A stretch of 37,226 bases of DNA, taken from positions 1 to 37,226 of the forward strand of contig CADCPM010000106.1 in the NCBI GenBank assembly GCA_902803315.1. The letters run 5' to 3'. The stretch comes from an uncultured Coriobacteriaceae bacterium (GTDB taxonomy: Bacteria > Actinomycetota > Coriobacteriia > Coriobacteriales > Atopobiaceae). Within the stretch, counting starts at the first letter, position 1. Each line of letters starts with the position of its first letter. The notes under the pieces are model-generated. The model did no database searches, was not told the origin of the DNA, and saw only the letters and a list, made by a program, of their open reading frames with translations. Of the stretch, positions 1 through 7,604 are shown one piece after another. Position numbers and translations under genes: made by a program.

Positions 1-86
1 CGGGCGTGGTGGAACTGGCAGACACGCTGGATTTAGGTTCCAGTGGGGGAGACCCCGTGAAGGTTCGAGTCCTTTCGCCCGCACCA
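1..86 (+). tRNA. tRNA-Leu (anticodon TAG), missing its first base
   Basis: This is a class II tRNA with a long variable arm. The acceptor 3' strand at 76-82 pairs with the first six bases of the window, and the seventh pair would need a G at position 0, just outside. The discriminator is A83 and CCA is encoded at 84-86. The anticodon stem CTGGA/TCCAG encloses the loop TTTAGGT, giving anticodon TAG, which reads CUA and CUG-type leucine codons. The T-arm GGTTCGAGTCC is intact. Confidence 0.95.
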
Positions 87-96
87 TTGCACATTC

Positions 97-110
97 TGGG
101 CAATTGCCCA
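97..110. repeat. 14-bp perfect palindrome between tRNA-Leu and tig
   Basis: TGGGCAATTGCCCA is an uninterrupted perfect palindrome 10 bp after the tRNA and 31 bp before the tig start. It could be an operator, or a processing or termination structure. There is no T-run, so an intrinsic terminator is unlikely. Confidence 0.5.
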
Positions 111-141
111 TAGCACAAGAGCACGAGACACTGGAGGAACG

Positions 142-1488
142 TTGAACATCACCGTCAACACTCAGAAGCCCGAGAGCGGCCTTCTGGTTGCTACGCTTAC
201 CATCGGCAAGAAGGACGTGGACGCCGCGATTGTTGCGACTTACAAGGACATCGCGCGCAAGTACGCTTTCCAGGGATTCCGTCGTGGCCGTGCTCCCCGC
301 CCCGTTATCGACGGCATTGTGGGACGTCAGGCCGTGTTGGCACAGGCCACCAACGATCTGCTCACTGAGGCCGAGCCGATTATGATCGAGCAGCTCGACA
401 TCGTGCCCCTTGGCCAGATTGACTACGGCGAGGAGCCGGATCTCGTAAGCGAGAAGAGCGACTATACCATCGAGGCGAAGATTAACGTGCGCCCCGACGT
501 GGAGCTGGACTCCTACGATGCGCCGAGCATCAACATGCCGCCCGAAGAGGCCACTGACGCCGAGATCGAGCAGCAGATCAAGATGCTTCTCTCATATCGC
601 ACCACCTTCGAGGACGTTGAGGAGGATCGTGGCGCCGAGGGCAACGACATGGTGCTCGCTGACGTGGAGAACATCAGCAACCTGCGTGAGTACGAGGGCG
701 AGAACCGCATGTTCAGCCTGGACAATCCGCGTTTCCACGAGGAGTTCTTGGATGGTCTGCGTGGCATGAAGGTCGGCGACGAGAAGGAGATCTCCTGGAC
801 TCGTTCGGCTGAGCGCGATGGCGAGGAGCACGAGGCAACCTTTGCCGCAAAGGTTAAGGTCACGGCGCTCCGTAGGCCCGTTACGCCCGAGCTCACCGAG
901 GAGAACGTGAAGAGCGACTTCGGGTTCGACACGATCGACGAACTGCGTGAGGCCGTAAAGGAGGAGATCGAGGCAGACAAGAAGTCCAGCCTGCCCCAGC
1001 TCAAGGAAGACCGCGTGGTTGAGGCCATTGGCGAGCACCTCACCCTTGAGGAGGTTCCTGAGGCCTACACCGAGCAGATCTTCAACGAGATTGCCAACCA
1101 GTTCCTTACGTCGTTGCAGAGCCAGGGTATGTCGCTCGACATGTACCTGCAGTCTCGTGGCGCGAGTCCCGACGACTTCATCAAGGACCTGCACGAGCAG
1201 GCCGACGAGCGTGCGCGTCAGTCGCTTGCGTTGGATGCGCTCGCGGAGCACCTTGCCGTCGAGGTTACCTTGGACGACATCAAGACTGAGTTCGAGAATG
1301 CGAACGTGCCGGACGTAGACGCTTCCATGAAGCAGTTCGAGGACGAGGGCCGCATGCCTGCCGTGCGCGAGGGAATACGGCGCACAAAGGCCGTCCAGTG
1401 GCTTGTGGAGAACGCCGAGGTCACCATCGTGGACGAAGTGGCCGAAAACAAGGACGAGGCCGAGGCGGACGAGGCTGCCGAAGAGTAG
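142..1488 (+). CDS. tig: Trigger factor, ribosome-associated chaperone / peptidyl-prolyl isomerase
   Basis: Trigger factor binds the ribosome exit tunnel and shields nascent chains. The product is 448 residues, close to the family length of about 430-470. The N-terminal ribosome-binding domain carries the signature GFRRGRAP at residues 45-52. An FKBP-like PPIase domain follows at about 155-245, then a long helical C-terminal arm ending in a Glu/Ala-rich acidic tail. The start is TTG, supported by GGAGG at 133-137 immediately upstream. The gene precedes clpP-clpX, the usual bacterial proteostasis grouping, but a strong hairpin separates it from clpP, so it is probably its own transcription unit. 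Confidence 0.97.
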   Translation: MNITVNTQKPESGLLVATLTIGKKDVDAAIVATYKDIARKYAFQGFRRGRAPRPVIDGIVGRQAVLAQATNDLLTEAEPIMIEQLDIVPLGQIDYGEEPDLVSEKSDYTIEAKINVRPDVELDSYDAPSINMPPEEATDAEIEQQIKMLLSYRTTFEDVEEDRGAEGNDMVLADVENISNLREYEGENRMFSLDNPRFHEEFLDGLRGMKVGDEKEISWTRSAERDGEEHEATFAAKVKVTALRRPVTPELTEENVKSDFGFDTIDELREAVKEEIEADKKSSLPQLKEDRVVEAIGEHLTLEEVPEAYTEQIFNEIANQFLTSLQSQGMSLDMYLQSRGASPDDFIKDLHEQADERARQSLALDALAEHLAVEVTLDDIKTEFENANVPDVDASMKQFEDEGRMPAVREGIRRTKAVQWLVENAEVTIVDEVAENKDEAEADEAAEE

Positions 1489-1520
1489 GCAAGCCACGGA
1501 GTCCTAGTGCTTAGTACGCA

Positions 1521-1572
1521 AAGCCCGCCTCCTGTCACACGAGATTTTCTCGCAATGGCAGGAGGCGGGCTT
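1521..1572 (+). terminator. Strong hairpin terminator after tig
   Basis: A 14-bp perfect stem (1521-1534 with 1559-1572) encloses a smaller nested hairpin, CGAGA-TTT-TCTCG at 1540-1552. It lies 32 bp after the tig stop. The downstream run is only weakly T-rich. The rest of the 1489-1904 gap holds repeat element A and the clpP upstream region. Confidence 0.7.
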
Positions 1573-1586
1573 CTCGTTACTACTTA

Positions 1587-1686
1587 CCCCTCGCGCCCAC
1601 GATGCGGTCCGCATGTGGCGACTCACGAAGTGAGCGAGCGAAGCGAGCGCGAAGCCGTATGCGGACCGCATCGTGGGCGCGAGGGG
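1587..1686. repeat. Palindromic element, family 1, copy A (tig/clpP gap)
   Basis: Perfect 28-bp arms (1587-1614 with 1659-1686) flank the family-1 core, which contains GACTCACGAAGTGAGCGAGC followed by GAAGCGAGCGCG. The core is nearly identical to copies D, E, F, G and I elsewhere in the window, but the arm sequence is found only here. It lies downstream of a separate tig hairpin, so it is not needed as the tig terminator. A spurious reading frame runs through it. Confidence 0.9.
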
Positions 1687-1904
1687 GCGAGCGGCGGCTA
1701 ACAAAGCGAGTGCGGAGTAACATGCGGGCCAGGTGCGGGTGCGGGGATGCGATCGGCAATGCGGCAATGCGATCTGTCCCTTTTTGCGTCCCAAGTCGCA
1801 TGGTGTGTGGAATGACTCGGTTTTGCGTGATAGACTGTCTTAGATTCAACGGTGGTGGGAATACTTACCTCCGTGTGCATGATTCTTAGGAAGAAGGAGA
1901 TGAT

Positions 1905-2525
1905 ATGGTTAACCCCACCAACATACCGCTCATACCCTACGTAGTCGAACAGACCCCGCGCGGTGAGCGCAGCTACGACATCTACTCTCGCCTCCTCAAC
2001 GACCGCATTGTGTTCATAGGGGAGCCCATAACGCGTGAGAGCGCGAACCTGGTTATTGCGCAGCTGCTCCACTTGGAGAGCCAGGACCCCGACAAGGACA
2101 TCTCGCTCTACATCGATTCCCCTGGCGGAGAGGTGTATGCAGGCCTTGGCATACTGGACACCATGAACTTCATCAAGCCCCAGGTATCCACCATCTGTGT
2201 GGGAATGGCTGCCTCCATGGCCGCGGTGCTGCTTGCATCTGGCGCCAAGGGAAAGCGCATGTGCTTGCCCAATTCCATGGTGCTCATCCATCAGCCGAGC
2301 TCTGGCGTTCAGGGCCAGCAGACCGACATCCAAATCGTTGCGGACGAGACGAAGTACATTCGCGAGCATCTTAACCAGATTCTCTCGGATGCAACCGGGC
2401 AGCCCATCGAGAAGATTCAGGTGGACACCGAACGCGATAACTATTTGCGTGCACAGGAAGCGCTTGCATACGGACTGGTGGATAGAGTAATCACCTCTCG
2501 CGACGAACAGGCTAACGAGGAGTAA
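1905..2525 (+). CDS. clpP: ATP-dependent Clp protease proteolytic subunit
   Basis: ClpP is a serine protease that forms the barrel to which ClpX delivers unfolded substrates. The 206 residues match the family. The catalytic triad is visible: Ser104 in GMAASM, His129 in LIHQP and Asp178 in TERDN. The SD AAGGAG at 1894-1899 sits about 5 nt before the ATG. The clpX start follows the stop by 4 nt, so the two are certainly co-transcribed. I saw no CtsR, HspR or ClgR operator I could defend in the upstream 220 bp. Confidence 0.98.
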   Translation: MVNPTNIPLIPYVVEQTPRGERSYDIYSRLLNDRIVFIGEPITRESANLVIAQLLHLESQDPDKDISLYIDSPGGEVYAGLGILDTMNFIKPQVSTICVGMAASMAAVLLASGAKGKRMCLPNSMVLIHQPSSGVQGQQTDIQIVADETKYIREHLNQILSDATGQPIEKIQVDTERDNYLRAQEALAYGLVDRVITSRDEQANEE

Positions 2526-2529
2526 GTCA

Positions 2530-3822
2530 ATGCCCACGAACGACGAAATGCGCTGCTCATTTTGTGGAAAGCCGCGCAACCAAGTAAACAAACTCATCCA
2601 AGGATCTGGTGGCATATACATTTGCGATGAGTGCGTGAATGCTTGCACGGATATTCTTGCAGAGGCGGAGGATGCGGAATACGAAGCTGCGTCCTTCGAA
2701 GCGCAAGACCTTCCCATAAAGCGTCTGCCTTCTCCACACGAGATCTACGACGAGCTGTCTCAGTACGTGATGGGTCAGGAGCAGGCGAAGCGCGCCATGA
2801 GCGTGGCGGTATACAACCACTATAGGCGCATTTTGTCGGGCGATGACGAGATTGCAGAGGGCGAAGAGGGCGTTGAGCTTGCAAAGAGCAACATATTGCT
2901 CCTTGGCCCCACGGGAACAGGCAAGACCCTGCTTGCCCAAACGCTTGCACGCTTCCTTGAGGTGCCCTTTGCCATTGCGGACGCCACCACGCTTACCGAG
3001 GCCGGTTATGTGGGCGAGGACGTAGAGAACATCTTGCTCAAGCTCATTACCGCAGCCGATGGCGACGTGGAACGCGCAGAGCTGGGCATCGTGTACGTCG
3101 ACGAGATCGACAAGGTCGCACGCAAGGCCGAGAACCTCTCCATCACGCGCGACGTGAGTGGCGAGGGTGTGCAACAGGCGCTTCTTAAGATATTGGAAGG
3201 CACGGAGGCGAGCGTTCCGCCGCAAGGAGGTCGCAAGCATCCTCAGCAGGAGCTCATCCACATAGACACGAGGAACATCCTCTTCATCTGCGCGGGAGCG
3301 TTCGTGGGCCTCGACAAGATCGTCGCGGATCGCATTGGTAAGCGTGGCATCGGCTTTTCGGGCGAGCTGGGTCGCAACGTGGAAGACCGCGAGGACGAGC
3401 TCATGTCGGCCGTCATGCCGCAGGACTTGCACAAGTTTGGCATGATACCCGAGTTCGTCGGTCGTATTCCCGTTATAACCTCAACGAGGGAGCTTACCGA
3501 GGACGACCTGGTGGTAATCCTCACAAAGCCGCGCAATGCACTGGTAAAGCAATACAAGCGCATGTTCCAGATAGAGGGCGTGCAGCTCGATTTCACGGAA
3601 GACGCACTGCGTCAAATCGCTCATTTGGCTGTGGAGCGCCAAACTGGCGCGCGTGGACTCAGGGCCATCTGCGAAGAGGTGTTGCAGGACATCATGTTCG
3701 ACCTCCCAACGGACCTCTCCATATCGCGCGTGGTCATAAACGAAGGCGTGGTAAACAAGACCGAGGAGCCTCACATAGAGCGCATGTCCTATGGGTTGCG
3801 CAGAAGTGCGGGTAGCATCTAA
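2530..3822 (+). CDS. clpX: ATP-dependent Clp protease ATP-binding subunit ClpX
   Basis: ClpX is the AAA+ unfoldase that feeds ClpP. The N-terminal zinc-binding domain has four cysteines (C9, C12, C32, C35). Walker A is GPTGTGKT at 126-133, Walker B is VYVDEID at about 187-193, and the pore loop GYVG is at 158-161. The ClpP-docking loop is recognisable in RGIGF. The length (430 aa) is normal. The start is 4 nt after clpP, and its SD GAGGAG lies in the last codons of clpP, implying translational coupling. Confidence 0.98.
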   Translation: MPTNDEMRCSFCGKPRNQVNKLIQGSGGIYICDECVNACTDILAEAEDAEYEAASFEAQDLPIKRLPSPHEIYDELSQYVMGQEQAKRAMSVAVYNHYRRILSGDDEIAEGEEGVELAKSNILLLGPTGTGKTLLAQTLARFLEVPFAIADATTLTEAGYVGEDVENILLKLITAADGDVERAELGIVYVDEIDKVARKAENLSITRDVSGEGVQQALLKILEGTEASVPPQGGRKHPQQELIHIDTRNILFICAGAFVGLDKIVADRIGKRGIGFSGELGRNVEDREDELMSAVMPQDLHKFGMIPEFVGRIPVITSTRELTEDDLVVILTKPRNALVKQYKRMFQIEGVQLDFTEDALRQIAHLAVERQTGARGLRAICEEVLQDIMFDLPTDLSISRVVINEGVVNKTEEPHIERMSYGLRRSAGSI

Positions 3823-3851
3823 TCTGTGCCCTTGAGGGAGATGACCGCAAA

Positions 3852-3960
3852 GAATCGCCAATCCCTCCTGGGGCGCTGGAAAGCAAGCCATGCGAGTTTC
3901 GCGCGAAGCGCGGCTGTTTGAGCATGGAGCCTTCCACGCCCCAGGAGGGATTGGCGATTC
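3852..3960. repeat. Palindromic element, family 2, copy B (after clpX)
   Basis: Perfect 24-bp arms (3852-3875 with 3937-3960) enclose an inner region with further pairing (TGGAA/TTCCA and CCATGC/GCATGG). The core contains AGTTTCGCGCGAAGCGCGGC and then TGTTTGAGCA. This core differs from family 1 but resembles element J upstream of thrS (AGTTCGCGAAGCGC, then TGCCTGAGCA). It lies 30 bp after clpX and could terminate it, but there is no T-run. Confidence 0.85.
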
Positions 3961-4021
3961 AATTGGGGGCAGGCGTTTCGCAGATCGCTATCTGTCAGAG
4001 CGAAATTGCGTGTTACGTTGC

Positions 4022-4071
4022 GTTCCGAAAAGGAACATTTTGGCTCCAAACGGCTGCAAAGTTGCTATGCT
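4022..4071 (+). promoter_or_regulatory. Possible promoter and small inverted repeat before the coiled-coil gene
   Basis: An inverted repeat GTTCC-gaaaa-GGAAC lies at 4022-4036. A possible -10, TATGCT at 4066-4071, pairs with TTGGCT at 4040-4045 over an overlong 20-bp spacer. The hexamers are weak, so this is tentative. The rest of the gap 3823-4129 holds repeat B and nothing else I can identify. Confidence 0.3.
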
Positions 4072-4129
4072 AGAGATTGCAGATTAGAGGACGCGGCAAA
4101 GGCGCTCGAAGTACGGTTTGGGGGATGCG

Positions 4130-5737
4130 ATGGGCATGTTGTACGCAGACGCAAAGGCACTCGAAGAGAAGGCACGCGAGGCACTGCAACAGCAGACCAA
4201 GGCGTGCGAGGAGGCACGTTTAGAGTACGAAGGTGCCAGCACTGCCCTGCAAGACGCCGAGAGCAAGCGCATTGCCACCAAGACGGCCATAGAGGATTTG
4301 CAAATCAGGTTGCGGTTCACGCGCGATGCCATCATGCCCAACGAGGCTGCGAGCAAGCGAGCGCAACTGGAGCACGAGTCCACTCAGCAGGAGCTGGCGA
4401 AGGCTCACGACGAACGCATGGCTGCCGAAAAGTCGCTTGCCGAGTTGGAAAGGCGTCGTGACAACGCTGCCGCGCTCTTGGACGGCGCAGAGGAGAACCT
4501 AGAGAAATCGGATAAGAACGAATCGAGCTCGCGCATCACGCTTGACGAGCGTGTTCAGCGCGCAACCGACGCACAACGTGCCCTCGACGGCGTTCTACAG
4601 AGCATTGAGAAGGCTAGGCAGCGCGTTGACAAGGCGGAGGATGAACTGCAGAAGGCAATCGAGGCCGAGTCCTCTCTGCCGAGCGACGACAACCCCCTAG
4701 AGCAAAGGGTTTCTGCGAAGCAACAAGCGCTTGACGAGGCGGTCGCCGCATCCAAGCAGGCGTCAGAGCAGCTGGAGAAACTGCGTAAGGAACACAAGGA
4801 CGCTGAGGCAGAGGCGCAGAAGGCAAAGAAGGCATACGAGACCGCCCAAGAGAATCTTCGTACGGCCATCGCTACTGCCGATAAGGCCGAGGCGCGTCTA
4901 CGTGACATACAGCAGCGCGCTGAGATAGACGACGTAAGCGATGAGTTGCAGGCGCAGGCTATGGCAGACTATGCCTCTGCCCAGGATGTGCGGAGCGCCG
5001 CGATGACGGTCAACGCACAGGCGCTCACTCGGCTTGCGGATGCCGACGTAGAGGCCATTCGCATACGCATTGCCTGTGACGAAGCGTCGGCTAAGCTGGA
5101 TCTTTCCAATGTCACGCAAACACGCGTGGAGCGTGAACTTCGTGAGGCCCGCGAGGCGGTGGAGAGCGCAAAGGAGGAGAGAAGCCATACCGAGAACGTG
5201 GTACAGGTATGCGAGCAGCGCCTCCAGGATGCCAAAGATGAGCTTGAGCGACTGGAGCGTGAGGGCGAAGAGGCGGAAAAGAAGAACGCCCAGGCGCAGC
5301 GTGGCCTACGTGCCATGCAGGAGATGGCCGTGCGTTACGGTCAAGAGAGCCGTGACGCTGCCGATACGCTAGATAGCAGGCGCCATGAGCTGAGTACGGT
5401 CGTCTCAGCCATCGAAGCCGCTCGCACGCAGCTCAATAATCTGCGTGCGACTGAGGAGCAGTGTGCCGCCCGGGTGGACTCCGCCTATTCCATACGCCAA
5501 AGCGCCCAGGCAGAACTCGAGGAGGCGCATGCCTTCATTGAGCACGCTGAGGTTGAGATCAAGCAGAAGCGTGCGGATTTGGAGCAGTGCGAGCGCCAGC
5601 TCGTGGAGCTCAGCGATCGTTTTCGCCGTGCAGACGAAGCCTACTCAAAGGCACAGCGCGAACTCGAAGTGGCGAACGCAGACCTCACCGACGCCGAGGT
5701 TTCGGTGATCATGGCAGAGATCGACGAACGCTTGTAA
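4130..5737 (+). CDS. Large coiled-coil protein of unknown function
   Basis: I do not recognise this gene. The product (about 535 aa) is almost entirely Glu/Ala/Lys/Arg/Gln-rich heptad-like helix. It has no membrane segment, no signal peptide, and no Walker motif or SMC-type head. It resembles the arm of SMC, Sbc or filament-forming proteins in composition only. The start is uncertain: TTG at 4118, ATG at 4130 and ATG at 4136 are all in frame. I chose 4130 because GGGGGA at about 4120-4125 lies just upstream, although 4136 has better SD spacing. The gene stands alone after clpX and converges on the membrane protein gene. A cytoskeletal or envelope scaffold is possible but unsupported. Confidence 0.75.
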   Translation: MGMLYADAKALEEKAREALQQQTKACEEARLEYEGASTALQDAESKRIATKTAIEDLQIRLRFTRDAIMPNEAASKRAQLEHESTQQELAKAHDERMAAEKSLAELERRRDNAAALLDGAEENLEKSDKNESSSRITLDERVQRATDAQRALDGVLQSIEKARQRVDKAEDELQKAIEAESSLPSDDNPLEQRVSAKQQALDEAVAASKQASEQLEKLRKEHKDAEAEAQKAKKAYETAQENLRTAIATADKAEARLRDIQQRAEIDDVSDELQAQAMADYASAQDVRSAAMTVNAQALTRLADADVEAIRIRIACDEASAKLDLSNVTQTRVERELREAREAVESAKEERSHTENVVQVCEQRLQDAKDELERLEREGEEAEKKNAQAQRGLRAMQEMAVRYGQESRDAADTLDSRRHELSTVVSAIEAARTQLNNLRATEEQCAARVDSAYSIRQSAQAELEEAHAFIEHAEVEIKQKRADLEQCERQLVELSDRFRRADEAYSKAQRELEVANADLTDAEVSVIMAEIDERL

Positions 5738-5765
5738 CACTTTGTGATGGGCGGGGACGGGATGA

Positions 5766-5834
5766 GCTCCGCGAGCGCAGTTCGCGGAGCGTCAAAAGAT
5801 GTGCGGATGAGGGGGATATCCCCCTCATCCGCAC
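5766..5834. terminator. Convergent-gene hairpins, including a 34-bp perfect palindrome (element C)
   Basis: There are two adjacent structures. GCTCCGCGA (5766-5774) pairs with TCGCGGAGC (5782-5790). An uninterrupted 34-bp perfect palindrome follows at 5801-5834 with no loop. They lie between convergent genes and may terminate both. The first hairpin contains GCGCAGTTCGCG, shared with the repeats before thrS, so this site may be a relative of family 2 without the full core. Confidence 0.65.
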
Positions 5835-5863
5835 GGCCTAGAAGAAAACGAAGCGCTGTTTTC

Positions 5864-7420
5864 CTACTTCTTCATGCCGTTCACGTCCTTATCCAACTCG
5901 TCAATCTGCTTGTCGAGTTCGTCTACGTGCTTCTTCATGTTTTCCTTGTTTTCCTTGTCGACGAGATAGGATTTGTCAATCTCGCTGGAGAGGGAATCCG
6001 ATTTCATTCTGAGGCCTTCTACGTTGAGTCGGAGCGTGTCTACCTGATTGTTGTACTCAGCGTTCGCGGTACTTTCGCTGTTCTGGCCAAGGTCGATACC
6101 CTCTGGTGGGCTTATGGCATAGAGCGAGAACAGAATGCCTCCTGCGACGGCCACTACAATGCAGACGATATTCATCGTTGCGGGGCGAATGCGGGCGATG
6201 GCCTTCTCGAGCATGGGGTAGACCCACCAAGCGATTATGGAAGCGGCGACGCCAAAGAGAAGCGAATTGGTAAGGCACACCTGGCCCATGAAGTTGAAGG
6301 GCATATCGCTGTAGTCCCAGTTCTGCAAGTTTGCGTTGAACAGAAGCCCGCCGACGAGCTCGATGAGGGTTACGGTAAGCACGTTGGCGCCATAGCTTGC
6401 CACGTAGGGTAGTATGCGCCCGGGAAGCCTTTTCTTAAAGATCTGGAGCAACGGATACAGTATGAGTGCCATAAGGATTACGGCGATACCGTGCATGGGA
6501 TAGGGGTAGAACCAGTCTCGCCACAGCATGGTGTTCTCTGCATGGAACTCGCCAGGGGCGATGCCAAGGCGGATGAGCTGGCAATATGCGGCCTCCATCC
6601 AGTGGCCGAGCACCGAGAAGACCACGAAGTAGATGATGAGGTTGCGCCAGAAAGGCCAGCTTTTGTAGTCGATTACCAGCTCTTCGTCGTCGTGGGCGCC
6701 CTTGTCGGTTGAGAGATCATTGACGAGCGAGGCTTTTACGCGTCTGGAAAAGAGGAAATAAGCGATAAGGAAAATGTAGTAGATGCAGGAGAACAGCGCT
6801 CTTGGGAGGGAGAAGTCGCCACTTACGACCTCCGCCAGCACGTGTCCCAGTATGCCCACGATGGCCATGCCTATTACCACGGGCTTTGCGAGCTTGTACC
6901 GGTTGACCAGGAAATAGAACGCAATGGCCTCGAGAACGACCATTATCCAGTTCACGATGTTCGCAATGTCGTAGACGACGGTGTCGCGAGAGGTGAGAAG
7001 AAGCTGAAGGAGCGTGCCCACGATGTGAAGGAGGAAGAAAACCTGCACGACGCGCAGGAAGCCCAACGAGTTCGGGTCGCTGAATTTTACGGCCTCGTAA
7101 GCCGACCGAGCAGACCTCGTTGCTGCCTTGTGATTCTCCTTTGCCTTTAGGTGAGCCTCGCGATCTCGGTCGCGCGCGGCTTTGGCCTTTTTGCGGTCGC
7201 CCATGCTGCTCGCTATGATGGCAAGACGCGATGCCTCGTCGGCCTCTTCGTCCGACTCCATGGCAATGCCGACCATGGTAACCGCCTCGGCGGCATCGAG
7301 CTGTGCCCGTCTGGTTATTAAAGCTCGGTCTACCTTGCCCGTGCTAAACGCGCGGTCTACAGCGCGCTCTGCCCGCTTTACGCGCTTTGGCTCCGAGGCT
7401 TTGCTCTCCTTGTTTGACAC
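5864..7420 (-). CDS. Multispan membrane protein with CmpB-like (putative ABC-transporter type IV) domain
   Basis: The product is 518 residues. A charged, helical cytoplasmic N-terminus (about 1-115) is followed by roughly four membrane helices (about 120-225), a short acidic linker (235-255), and a second bundle of about five helices (258-435). A charged coiled-coil tail follows (about 450-518). The second bundle carries features of the PF06541/CmpB family: a GHWMEA segment, PYPMHG near 306-311, and W-DYSDMPFNFMGQVCL near 368-383. That family's role is not well established, and neighbours give no substrate. GTG start at 7420 with a GAGG-type SD. A -10-like TATAAT lies on the minus strand at 7503-7498. 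The coiled tails at both ends suggest a partner protein, which is inference. Confidence 0.8.
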   Translation of the reverse strand: MSNKESKASEPKRVKRAERAVDRAFSTGKVDRALITRRAQLDAAEAVTMVGIAMESDEEADEASRLAIIASSMGDRKKAKAARDRDREAHLKAKENHKAATRSARSAYEAVKFSDPNSLGFLRVVQVFFLLHIVGTLLQLLLTSRDTVVYDIANIVNWIMVVLEAIAFYFLVNRYKLAKPVVIGMAIVGILGHVLAEVVSGDFSLPRALFSCIYYIFLIAYFLFSRRVKASLVNDLSTDKGAHDDEELVIDYKSWPFWRNLIIYFVVFSVLGHWMEAAYCQLIRLGIAPGEFHAENTMLWRDWFYPYPMHGIAVILMALILYPLLQIFKKRLPGRILPYVASYGANVLTVTLIELVGGLLFNANLQNWDYSDMPFNFMGQVCLTNSLLFGVAASIIAWWVYPMLEKAIARIRPATMNIVCIVVAVAGGILFSLYAISPPEGIDLGQNSESTANAEYNNQVDTLRLNVEGLRMKSDSLSSEIDKSYLVDKENKENMKKHVDELDKQIDELDKDVNGMKK

Positions 7421-7497
7421 GACCTCACCTCACTGACGCTTTAACATATGCGTATGCATGAATGAACCTGCTGCGCTACTTATATTAGCGTACGGGT

Positions 7498-7503
7498 ATT
7501 ATA
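7498..7503 (-). promoter_or_regulatory. -10 box for the CmpB-like gene
   Basis: The minus strand reads TATAAT, preceded by TTC, about 80 nt upstream of the GTG start. No convincing -35 lies at the expected distance. Nearby CGCTA/TAGCG forms a small inverted repeat that could be an operator. Confidence 0.4.
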
Positions 7504-7604
7504 GAACAGGTCGCAAAATACGCCTGCATGGCGTTTGCGAAGCGTCCTCAGTTGCGGCACGGCCGTTTGGCGCGGTGACCGTGCAAGTTCGATGCGTCCG
7601 CTTC

